A stretch of 64,000 nucleotides of DNA from NCBI GenBank assembly GCA_905250075.1, contig CAJNOP010000058.1:651257-715256 (forward strand), given 5' to 3'. Source of the stretch: Rotaria sp. Silwood1 (taxonomy: Eukaryota > Rotifera > Eurotatoria > Philodinida > Philodinidae). The notes beneath the pieces were generated by a model. That model had not been told where the DNA came from, did not search any database, and saw nothing but the letters and a program-made list of their open reading frames with translations. Below, one piece after another: positions 1 through 9,221 of the stretch (position 1 is its first letter; each line of letters begins with the position of its first letter). Both the position numbers and the translations under genes were made by a program.

Positions 1-194
1 TTTTGCAATAATTCGAGAATGGTAATAAAATATTTCAATTTTCGAATAACTTGAATCATTTGTGCTACTTTCAAAACATTTTTTTCATTTTTTGAGATTT
101 AATTAAATCTTCAAATAAAAAGGATTCAAAAAACAAAATAAATATTTTTTTTTCTCTTTATTTGAAAAGATTAAATGAATGATATCGAGTAATA

Positions 195-1310
195 GCAATA
201 AATTATTAAGATCATGTAATATAAATAGATGTTTAAAAAAAATGTTTAAGTAAACGAAGTTCATCATACTGATTATGAAAAAATGGTCGAATTGTTGTTG
301 CTCTTAAAACATTTAAAAGAACATAAATATCTTCTAAACATCTAACGTATATAAAAGACAAAAATAACAAACAATTTGTATTCCAGTTAATGCTTGAGCT
401 AAACAATCAAATATTAATGTTGATAAACATGATATTGTATCAGATTGTGCTTGATTATTTGATATTATTACAGAAGTATTTGTTTGTTGTAATGAATGAT
501 GAATTTCATATATATATATATATATTGACTTGGTAAAAATGAATTGTGATCACCAAAACCTAAGAATTAAAAACTAGTTAATAATTAACTTAATGCAATA
601 AAATCAATCTATGCATTCAACTACGAAAAAAGCTACCTAGTTAATATCTCTACAAAATACATACTTAGCAAAAGTCGAAGTATTTGCTTGCCAAAGACGT
701 ATATCAGGTTACTTTTGTTTTAATTATTGTTGTTTTTCAAGATAAGTTAATATTCGAAAATCAATATCATTTATAAATTGAGCTAGAGCAATCCATTTTA
801 TATACACACACACAAAAAGTTATTATAATTATAAATTTCTTTTATCTACTTTAACAAGAATATAGGAACTTGTACTATGTTGAATAGAATCTTCCAATAA
901 TTCAATTCCTATGATTGTAACTGCATGACTTGAAATTAATAAAAAAGTTAGTAATGTTCGTAAAACATTGAATGAAACATGTATAACACGTGCATCATTA
1001 TCATTAAGACATAATCAAAATGTCGATAATAAATCAGCTAATATACCTAATTAAATATGTTTAAAAACAAAAAAAAAATTCTTTCAAAAGCAAGAGACGA
1101 TTAATATTCTAACCTAACCTTGAATTGTCTTGTGATTCAGTTGATATAAGTGAACATTGGTTAATAAAAGAATTTGATAATGATGATAGTGTTAAAAAAT
1201 GAATTTTGTTTAAATTAATGTAGCAAGTAATATTTACACATGCACCACGTAAATGTAGATCATCTTGTTTACATAAAGATAACAGATATGTAATATCTTA
1301 AAGAACAAAA
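195..1310 (-). pseudogene. Huntingtin-like (HEAT-repeat) gene fragment, decayed
   Basis: Reading the minus strand from right to left gives a series of coding-like blocks at about 1141-1310, 838-1032, 735-802, 341-530 and 195-350. They are separated by stop codons, frame changes and intron-like spacers. The first block contains DDLHLRGACVN, the second LNDNDARVIHVSFNVLRTLL and ELLEDSIQHSTSSYILVK, and the third FINDIDFRILTYLEKQQ. In the same order these resemble consecutive stretches of the central HEAT region of animal huntingtin (GDPQVRGA, LKDESSV, LRNSSYWLV, LAEIDFRLVSFLEA), as I recall that family. The second block carries an in-frame TGA and the third is followed by stops, so this is a relic or a partial, diverged copy. 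No start or end of the gene is visible. The identification rests on ordered short matches, not on an alignment score. Confidence 0.55.
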
Positions 1311-1985
1311 AAGACATGTCGATGTTGAATAGATTTTAATGTATTAAAAGTCATTTAGAGATAGGAATTTCATATCAATTACAAAATTTTTATTTAATAA
1401 GAGATCTTCAAAAACTAAAGTAAGACTTCTTAGAGGAGGGTGTGGGTGTGGGATGTGGGTGTGAAGAAGAACAATATTCACACCCCATCCACACCCACGC
1501 AGGATAGTTAATTTCGACCAATCGTAAATCTCAAAATAATCGACGATCAATCGCGATTAATCGACTGTTTTTTCGTTGAAATTGCAATTAATCGTTAACA
1601 TTTATGAAAATTGCGATAGATCATCAAAGCTTATGCGATATTGATGATATGGGCATTTTGCAGGTATCTACCTTCATCTCATCTAGAATTGCTGTTTTTC
1701 TTATGCGAAGTTCGAAATCGGTCATTTTTTTGTGACCCGATCCGATTCGAGGTCTGACCCGACCGAATCGAACACTAATGCGTGTAAGTATTGTATTCAT
1801 TATTCAGACGCACCCACACTCACATCCTCAAGCGAAAACTGAGATAGAGTTACGCGTAATGACGGTAAAAAATCCCAGTTATGCGTAACTACGTCGTAAT
1901 TTTTCGCAATTACGAGTTATAGTACAATCGTAGTTGCAACATAACTGCAACGCTGTGGTGAAAAAGCAGTCACATGGGTAATGCA
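1311..1985. other. Non-coding stretch with a telomere-like foldback
   Basis: No gene is supported here. The only structure I see is the G-rich/C-rich foldback at about 1436-1500, listed separately. The rest is unique-looking sequence with a few CG-containing words (for example around 1740-1775) unlike the AT-rich flanks. Confidence 0.6.
1436..1500. repeat. Interstitial telomere-like foldback, copy 1
   Basis: A GTGGGTGTGGG-type tract is followed after about 15 bases by a CACCC-type tract, so the site can fold on itself. The motif resembles TGTGGG, the telomeric unit known from bdelloid rotifers. The same arrangement recurs at 18588, 35796 and 37975. Confidence 0.7.
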
Positions 1986-2290
1986 ATGAGTTTCATTATT
2001 TTCAAGAAATCAAAATCATGGAATGAAAGTGATGGAAAAATATTGAAAATACCGTCACGATTTTCATCTTCTCAGAGCAATCAAAGTCATGCAACTTAAG
2101 TGATGTAAAATTAACGAAAATAATGCAATTCATTGCATTTTTCGGAGCCATCAAAACCATGGAATAAAAATGATGAAAAAATAATGAAGATATTGTGATG
2201 ATTTTGATATTTTTCGGACAAATAAAGGTCATGCAATGGAAACGATACAAGATAAATGAAACTAATACAATGATTTGGACGTTTTTGATA
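1985..2290. repeat. Diverged tandem repeat, unit about 70 bp, about 4 copies
   Basis: The words ATCAAAATCATGGAAT, ATCAAAGTCATGCAAC, ATCAAAACCATGGAAT and ATAAAGGTCATGCAAT recur about every 70 bp. Each is followed by a GATG-A-rich stretch and a TTTTC/GGA junction. The copies are strongly diverged. No coding frame runs through them on the plus strand. Confidence 0.6.
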
Positions 2291-2485
2291 AAAATGAACG
2301 TGATGACATTCTATTGATGAAAATTGTCAAAATAACCATTTAAATGAAATTTTTTTTAATTTCCGAGAATATATGTTAAATACTCGAATATAGAATCAAA
2401 AAAGTGCTCTGAGCACGAAAGCTTGAATAAAGATAACAGTAATATTAGGTCAAAACAATAATTCAAAAAGAGGCGAAATATGAGT

Positions 2486-3289
2486 TCAAAAAAGTTTTAC
2501 AGCATTGTGACAAAGGGTACGAAGTTCTTTGATACTTTGAATCATAGGCTCGTAAAATTGTATTAGGTTTTCGACATCACCTTTTTCTAGTCGAATGAAT
2601 GTGTTTCTATGATTTAATCGAATGTCCGACAACTTGGTAGTGATATTACCAACATGTGTTTTAGCTTCTACCAGCTTTTCCGATAATTGAGCAATGTCTT
2701 TTTCAAGCTGTACAGCAGTAAGACCTTTGAAAAATTGAATAGTCGACGGAATAGTGCCAGCAAAGATGAGCGTAGTGCTAGCAACAATGGCAATTTCAAG
2801 AGGCAAGGCCCATGGCATAATACAGACAAGCACTACGGATCCTACGCAGATGGTACCGCCTACAATCGAGCGAAGATACCGCTTTACACCAGTTGATTTG
2901 TAATAGCTGTCGTTGTTAATCTGGTCATTAAGACTCATGATGTTCTTTCGAAGTGTATTACAACGGTCGATGAGTTGGTTGGGGTTCAACTCCTCAGTCA
3001 TTCGACGAAGCTGGTTGAGGTCGAGAGAGCTTGATTTGCCTAGTTGTTCAAGAATGTATCCAGTTGAAGGTAAGGTTTCATCGCAATAAACAAGCACATC
3101 ATTAACAAGCTCGATGTAATCAAGACGTAGTTTCATAAAAATATGCTTATGTTCGTCCTTGAGCTGTTCAATCTTACAAGATTCGAGTTCTTGAAATACA
3201 CTTGAAAAGAAATATTTAATTGTTTTATATAATTCTCGAGGATCAACTTCCTTTAAGAGCCAAGAATACCACTTTGAGTTTTCAGTCAT
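2486..3289 (-). CDS. Unknown protein with coiled-coil arms and a two-helix membrane hairpin
   Basis: A single uninterrupted 267-codon frame beginning MTENSKWYSW. I do not recognise the family. Residues 1-140 are charged and helix-prone and contain the leucine-rich stretch LDLNQLRRMTEELNPNQLID. Residues about 142-165 and 166-186 are two adjacent hydrophobic segments (VGGTICVGSVVLVCIMPWAL, then IAIVASTTLIFAGTIPST). Residues 190-230 resume an amphipathic helix (VQLEKDIAQLSEKLVEAK). The layout of helix, membrane hairpin and helix is seen in some membrane-remodelling and pore-type proteins, but nothing in the sequence proves such a role. Its base composition is less AT-rich than the flanks and it has no introns, which fits a retrocopy, a horizontally acquired gene or a simple single-exon gene. 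Confidence 0.65.
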   Translation of the reverse strand: MTENSKWYSWLLKEVDPRELYKTIKYFFSSVFQELESCKIEQLKDEHKHIFMKLRLDYIELVNDVLVYCDETLPSTGYILEQLGKSSSLDLNQLRRMTEELNPNQLIDRCNTLRKNIMSLNDQINNDSYYKSTGVKRYLRSIVGGTICVGSVVLVCIMPWALPLEIAIVASTTLIFAGTIPSTIQFFKGLTAVQLEKDIAQLSEKLVEAKTHVGNITTKLSDIRLNHRNTFIRLEKGDVENLIQFYEPMIQSIKELRTLCHNAVKLF

Positions 3290-3880
3290 GATAATAAATG
3301 ACGAATGACGCGTGTAATAGTCGTTTATTACTAGCTTTGCGATTTTACTTGACTTAAATATACACTCGCTTGGAACTTTTCAACTTAATAGTGGCGAAAA
3401 CACTATGTTATTCGAATCGATGTAAGTAAGACATGACATAAGAAATACCATAAAGGTTTTATCTATATATGTTCGGTCTCTTTCTTTCTTTACATATGTA
3501 TGTTGTCACTTATAGTTATATCTTTTTTTTCTTTCTGTCAAGGGTTGCCGTTATTTTTTCCTACTAGTTTCTTCCTTTATCCTCTTTTTTCTTCTGATGT
3601 AATAATAACTCATGTATTTTTCCAACAGTATAATTTTGGTTTATTCCACCTTTCATCTACCATCTGACATAAATATAAGGCGGTGGCCATCGATGAGAAG
3701 CTAGCACAACACCAACAATTACCACGAAACAAAAAAACATTCATTAGTCGACGAATTAGCCAATCACAAACACATTCCCAACACACACCACTATAGACGT
3801 CAATTCGATGGAAATGGCACATACATACCAACCTAGATCCACATGAAATTCATTTCACAGTGCCTTCAGTAGAAAACCAA
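3290..3880. other. Upstream region of the 267-aa gene, no gene seen
   Basis: This holds the presumed promoter and 5' region of the minus-strand gene at 2486-3289. It has pyrimidine-rich runs (about 3480-3600). I see no convincing coding frame. Confidence 0.5.
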
Positions 3881-3899
3881 ATCCACTCGCATCCCTGAT

Positions 3900-5715
3900 A
3901 TATTGAGTACACATATCAAAATCAATGCTGCAGAATAGAACTTCCATTGCCAACAGAGAATGCATACACGATTCCAAACAGAATTAAATTCTCCACAAGA
4001 TGATCTATTCAGTACAGAGAGAATCGATTTCGAACAGGGCCCTACGTCGAAAAAAAAGATCAGACTCACATCTCTCATCTGGTCAGTTCACATATTGAGA
4101 TCGATTCTGGTGATCTCAATTTCCATTGCCAAGAGAGAATCAATACATCATTCGATAGGGAACTAAACTCTTTACAAGCTGATGTATTCGATATAGCGAG
4201 AATCCATATTCCACAGAGCCTTAAGTCGAAAAACAACATCCGACTTACATCTCCAATATGGTCAGTTCACATATTGGGATTGATTATGGTGAGCTCAATT
4301 TCCATTGCCAACACAGAATGGATACTTCATTCGATAGAGAATTTAATTCTCTACAAGATAATGCATTCACTATAGAGAGAATCGATTATGACCACGGCTC
4401 TAAGTCGCAAAGAAAACATGCGACATACATCTCCACTATGGTCAGTTCACATATTGTGATCGATTATGGTGAACTCAATTTCCATTGGCAAGAGAGAATG
4501 AATACATTGTTTGATAGAGAATTAAATTCTCTACAAGAGGATGTATTTCCTATAGAAAGAATCGATTTTGAATAGGGCCTAGAGTCCAAGAAAAAGATCC
4601 AACTAACATGTCTCATATGGCAAGTTCATATTTGCAGATCCATTGTAGTGAACTCAATTTCCATTGCCAAGAGAAAATCAATACATCATTCCATAGAAAA
4701 TTTGATTCTCTACAAGAGGATGTATTCACTATAGAGAGACTCGATTTTGACAAGGGCTCTAAGTCGAAAAAAACATCCGACTTTTATCTCCAGTATGGTC
4801 AGTTCACATATTGTGGTCAATTATGGTGAACTCAGTTTCTATTGCCAAGAGAGAATGACTACATCATTCGATAGAGAATTTAATGGTCTACAATATGAAG
4901 TATTCACTATAGAGAGAATCGATTTTGAATCGGACCTTGAGTCCAAAAAAAGGATCCGACTCACATGTCTCATATGGTCAGTTCATATATTCAGATCTAT
5001 TCTAGTGAACTCAATTTGCATTGCCAAGAGAGAACCAATAGATCATTCCATAGAGAATTTGATTCTCTACAAGAGGATGTATTCACTATAGAGAGAAGTC
5101 GATTTCGAATAGTGTCTGAGTCGAAAAAAAAAGATTCGGCTCACATGTCCCATGTGGGCGGCTCCAATACTCACATCGATTATGCTGAACTGAATTTCCA
5201 TTGCCAAGAGAGAATGAATACATCATTCCATAGAGAATTAAATTCTCTACGAGATGATGTATTCACTATACAGAGTCGATTTTCAAATAGAGCCTGAGTC
5301 GAAAAAAGAGATCCGACTCACATGTCTGATATGGACAGTTCACATATTGTGGTCGATTATGGTGAACTGAATTTCCATTGCCAAGAGAGAATGAATACAT
5401 CATTGGATAGAGAACTTAATGCTCTGCAAGATGATGTATTCACTATAGAGAGAATGAATTTTGAATAGGGCCTTGAGTCCAAAAGAAAGATCCGACTCAC
5501 ATGTCTCATATCGTCAGTTCACATATTCAGATCCATTCTGGTGAACTGAATTTCCATTGCCAAAAGAGAATCGATTTTGAATTTGGGCCTTGAGTCCAAG
5601 AAAAAAATCCGACTCACATGTCTCATGTGATCAGGTCACATATTCAGATCGATTCTAGTGAACTCAATTTCCATTGCCAAGAGAGAATCGACTTTTAACG
5701 AGGGTCTTGTAAGAG
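3900..5715 (+). repeat. Tandem array of about 179-bp units, about 10.5 copies
   Basis: The anchor word TTCCATTGCCAA (or a close variant) recurs at about 3942, 4121, 4299, 4479, 4658, 4836, 5014, 5194, 5372, 5550 and 5668. Spacings are 178-180 bp, except the last, which is about 118 bp because the CATCATTCGATAGAGAATT segment is missing. Copies differ at one segment (CATATTGTGATCGATTATGG versus CATATTCAGATCCATTCTAG) and tend to alternate. Most units can form two hairpins: GAGAATT/AATTCTC, and GAGTCG...CGACTC around an A-rich loop. Many copies read as a protein motif of the form FDREFNSLQDDVFTIERIDF, but stops and non-multiple-of-three units break the frame. I therefore call it a satellite rather than a gene. 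Confidence 0.85.
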
Positions 5716-6203
5716 TAAAAAGACCCTACCGACAGATATAATTATGTTTACTTGATATATTGAGGATGATTTTGTGGAATGTAGTTTTCATTTGAAAAGC
5801 TCGAGTAATGTGTCACTGGACGGAGAATTTGAGGCGTTACGTTATGATGTCGGTGTTGTTTTTGTTCATGATCAATTGGCAATCTTTTTGTATAGTTTAT
5901 TGATGTATGTATGGTTTTGTTTTTATATGCAGGATTGGTGTTCTTTGATTGTTTCGGAGGTTGTAAAATTATTGTTTTGCTTTGATGTAGTATGTGTGTG
6001 ATGTAATCGAATTATGTGGATGGAGAGTTTATATATTTGGGCGTTTCGTTTTTACTGCCACATAAACATTATTTTACTTTTGTCACTATGAAAATGTTCT
6101 TATTCTATTTATGCGTTATATGGTGTTGTGTTGGTGGGTGCTCCTATCTCTGATGTAAGTTACAGTATTAATGTTTTCGATCGATTTGAATTTGTCTGTT
6201 TAG
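5716..6203 (+). other. Probable 5' part of the gene at 6204-6666 (unresolved exons)
   Basis: The stretch at 5774-5850 reads ECSFHL...SLDGEFEALRYDV, which matches the protein motif of the satellite units just upstream (ELNFHC...SFDREFNSLQDDV). A good donor (GAT|GTAAGT) lies at about 6154 and its acceptor TGTTTAG ends at 6203. I could not find a frame that joins these pieces cleanly to a start codon. An ATG at about 6091 begins a short hydrophobic stretch MKMFLFYLCVIWCC that could be a signal peptide, but its frame meets a stop before the donor. Confidence 0.35.
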
Positions 6204-6666
6204 CACATTGTATTTAAAAGCTTCGAGGATTATAATTCGACAGTAGCAACACCTTCAAATCCGCCTGCTGAAGCGACCACAACTACGGCAATGTTGAATA
6301 CACTGGCAACTACTAGTAAGTCAGGTTTCTTTCTGAAGGGTCTTTACGAATGGTTGTCCAGTGGATTCAACATTGTCGTAAGTGTCGTTTCATCAGGAGA
6401 ATTTGTTGGTAGTTGCTGGTGTGGGATTAAATGTATTCGTAATGGTTGTGTTTTTAAAGTAAGTTCCATGTATGCTTTTGAAAGTTATAGTATTTTAATC
6501 ATTTGTCTCATTTTAGCGTTCGTGGTGTTACCTGAAATCTTTGGCTGAACATCGTCGAAGAAGAGATATTAGAGCAGGTAAATGAAAATCTGTTTTTTTT
6601 TCATTTATATGACTGTGTTTTATAGGAAACAAAATTTGCATGATTGGAATTGGTAACAACCAATAA
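6204..6666 (+). CDS. 3' exons of an unrecognised gene (Thr/Pro-rich, basic tail)
   Basis: Three exons keep phase: 6204-6458, 6517-6577 and 6626-6666. They are separated by introns of 58 and 48 bp with GTAAGT...TTTTAG and GTAAAT...TATAG borders, and end in TAA. The encoded part begins with a Thr/Pro/Ala-rich stretch (VATPSNPPAEATTTTAMLNT). It continues through GLYEWLSSGFNIVVSVVSSG and a Cys-bearing segment, and ends with a strongly basic tail (LAEHRRRRDIRAGNK). The Thr-rich part would suit an O-glycosylated extracellular stalk and the basic tail an inner face, but no clear membrane helix is visible in this frame. AATAAA-type signals lie downstream at about 6790. The 5' end is unresolved. I do not recognise the family. 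Confidence 0.45.
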
Positions 6667-6849
6667 AATCCATCAATGTCGTCGTCACCAACCACGTCTC
6701 CCTCTTAATTATTTTTGTTATTTTTTTGTACATATTGTAAATATATTTTCATATGTTTTTCTTTTCGTCATGATAATTTATTGTTCTGCTCCAATAAACG
6801 TTTTCTTTACTCAATTAATAGTTTCTTTTTTTTCGTGTGTACATTATTG

Positions 6850-7270
6850 ACGCTCTATTTCTCACTCATCTTGAAGAGCTAATCTATTGAAAGTAAAATT
6901 GATGAGTTATTGATTATTCGAAAGCCATGAAGTTTCTGAAGAAACTGATATATAGCAATGAACTTAGTCCGTCTAGTATTTGTATATTACTCACACAAGA
7001 ATAGAAAACTAGCTATATACATTTTTTTTTCATATGTTCTTTTTCATCTGTCTGACTGAGGCATCTTATCAGTATTGAAAGTGTTCATTGATTATTTTCT
7101 TTATCTGTTCTGACTAATGATCACTTAATGTGTGTCATGTCTCTTTTTTCTTATTTCTCGAAGAAACGACGAATTTATCACATTATTAGAAAAGATATTT
7201 GTGCTTATTCGTTATTATGATCATTAGCAAGAAGGAAAAAAACATACTTAATCAAATCCCAGGCAAGCAA
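6850..7270. other. AT-rich spacer, nothing recognised
   Basis: No coding frame, repeat or RNA gene that I can support. Confidence 0.5.
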
Positions 7271-7274
7271 AAAA

Positions 7275-7750
7275 CGAGACGACTGGCGACATGTCTAGTC
7301 CAAAACATCCACAACACCAGTCCTGACTAGTTTAAAATACTAAATGTTGCCGTCAGGACTGGTCAGTATTTCAAAAAGCGATATACTGACAGGGCTGGAC
7401 TAGTCAGATATTGCCGAAATATATGCCAGGACTAGTCTAAGATATTCTGAGAACTAGTCAAGTCTAGTCCCAAATATTTGGTACCGACGTCAGGACTAGT
7501 CAGTTTTTTATGAAGTAGTGTAACGATGAAGCTGGATTAGTCTAATAATTTTGAAGTACATCTCTGGACTAGTCTAAGATATTCTGAGGACTAGTCAAGT
7601 CTAGTCCTAAATACTTGGTGTCGACATCTGGACCAGTCACTGTCTTATAAGATAATATAATGACGGGACTGGACTAGTCTAATAATTTTGAAATACATGT
7701 CTGGACTAGTCCGAGAGATCTTGAGCACCAGTCAAGGGTACCATGTTTTA
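7275..7750. repeat. GACTAGTC-rich tandem repeat, unit about 137 bp, about 3.3 copies
   Basis: Units begin at about 7351, 7488 and 7624 (GTCAGGACT-GGTCAG and variants). Each contains several copies of the 8-bp palindrome GACTAGTC or one-base variants such as GGACCAGTC. A partial unit precedes the array, starting at about 7275. The palindromic word occurs on both strands by nature, so the whole block is a cluster of SpeI-type ACTAGT sites. There is no open frame. Confidence 0.75.
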
Positions 7751-8761
7751 CTAGAAGTGACATGCTCTCTGAATCAGATTAGTCCGAAATTGAGTATGAC
7801 ATCCTACATTGATAGTTGGATATATCTTTAACACTTGTCAATTGTAGTCTAATTACATAAACTTAATGTAACATTGAGTTTGCACTAGTTGCTTGCTTAT
7901 GAAAAGTCTTTGTCACCTTGAATTCAGTACGTTCTAGTACGTATTCATAACTTATGAATAACAAAGTTACAAACTTGCATTAGGAAAAACATGAGTGTTT
8001 AATTATTTAAGATTCTCCAATGGCTTAGTTCATTTATCGATTATCAATTTTCAAATTTCTTTTATTAAGAACCAAAATTTTTTGAATTTGGAATGCTAAA
8101 AATCATTAACTTCGATTTGCCTCTTTCTTTAACTGTTTGTATCATATAGGACAGAAATAAGAACAACAATCATTATTGTTATAATTTCTTTATCGTAAAA
8201 TTACTGTTCATTAAATTATAAATTGTATGAATTTTCGTCAGCAATATTATTAATTTGATTAGTCATATTTATAAAGAAATAGTTTTTTTAATTTTATTGT
8301 ATATAGAAAACCTGAGATTGACGATAGAATCGCTAGTTTATATAAGTGATTCTTGAATTCTTTTGTCGTGTATTCAAGCGACATCTGACCAAATATATAT
8401 ATATTTATATATCATTGGTTTCGTCATAGAAATAGCGCTCTCTTTAACTCTCTTCGTCTTCGTCCTCTTCTAAACATATATAAACAAGATTTCACAAAGA
8501 CCTGTTTTCTTCAAGGCAATTAATATGAAGAATTTTTAAAACAAAACATACATGTGAATCATTTTTTTCTAACGGCTAGACATGCATTATTGAATACAAA
8601 GTCTCGCGTGTTATAACGGTTGTATTTGTCGTTAGAGAATGTGAATCGATTTCTTTTTATTTAACTTCTTTTTCTTTAAGATTTCTTACGAACGTTATGT
8701 CTTTTAAGGTGTTATATTGCTCTTTTTTCGTAGATTATCAATCAATCTAATTGTTCTAAAG
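7751..8761. other. AT-rich spacer and probable promoter of the gene at 8762
   Basis: No gene is seen. TA-rich runs (about 8391-8412 and 8470-8485) lie within 400 bp of the ATG at 8762. Confidence 0.45.
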
Positions 8762-9197
8762 ATGCCAAACCATATTGAAATGGCTTCTTATTACTTGGTT
8801 CGATGGGAAGATGATATCAATCAATTTGCAGTTGTTAACACAAAATGATCAAAATCAGTATCTACATTAAAAATTGGTCTCACAACTTGCTTTGAAGGTT
8901 TTCAACGTGAACGTCGTCGAGGAACTATTCTTTTTCTTGGTAGGGTTTTGCATTTTTTATACTTACTCCCAAAAATCATTTTCTGATACTATCAAAACAA
9001 CAGATTTTTTCACGAACTAGCAATTTAAAACATCAAATATCATCTATTCACATATTGATAAATGTTTTTATTTATTTTCTAGGTTCAAAAAAAAAAAGAT
9101 TGCTGTGCTTATGGACTCGATGTAGCTGGTGATGATGGATATGTGAATATGTATCAATGGAGTGTTCATCCTGGTCTTCGGGAAGAATCAGAATAAA
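8762..9197 (+). pseudogene. 5' end of a BEN-type gene, broken
   Basis: Exon 8762-8939 starts MPNHIEMASYYLVRWEDDIN, which resembles a short Tudor/chromo-like N-terminus. It has an in-frame TGA after VVNTK, then continues LKIGLTTCFEGFQRERRRGT to a donor at 8940 (GTAGGG). An acceptor ends at 9082 (TTTTCTAG). The next exon runs through a homopolymer of 11 A. With one A fewer it would read on as GLDVAGDDGYVNMYQW to a TAA at 9195-9197. The TGA and the A-run shift suggest loss of function. The probable continuation of the gene lies beyond the insertion at 9222-10873, starting at 10883. Confidence 0.5.
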
Positions 9198-9221
9198 TTG
9201 CTCAAACAATTCGTCATGGTT

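Noticed and set aside
4258-5297. Overlapping plus-strand frames in the satellite array
   Set aside because: Repeat units of 178-180 bp shift the frame and stops recur, so they are not treated as one gene despite the protein-like motif.
6376-6396. A GTAAGT...CAG segment of about 20 bases that could be an ultra-short intron
   Set aside because: Reading through it keeps the frame open and joins in phase to the next exon, so no tiny intron is needed.
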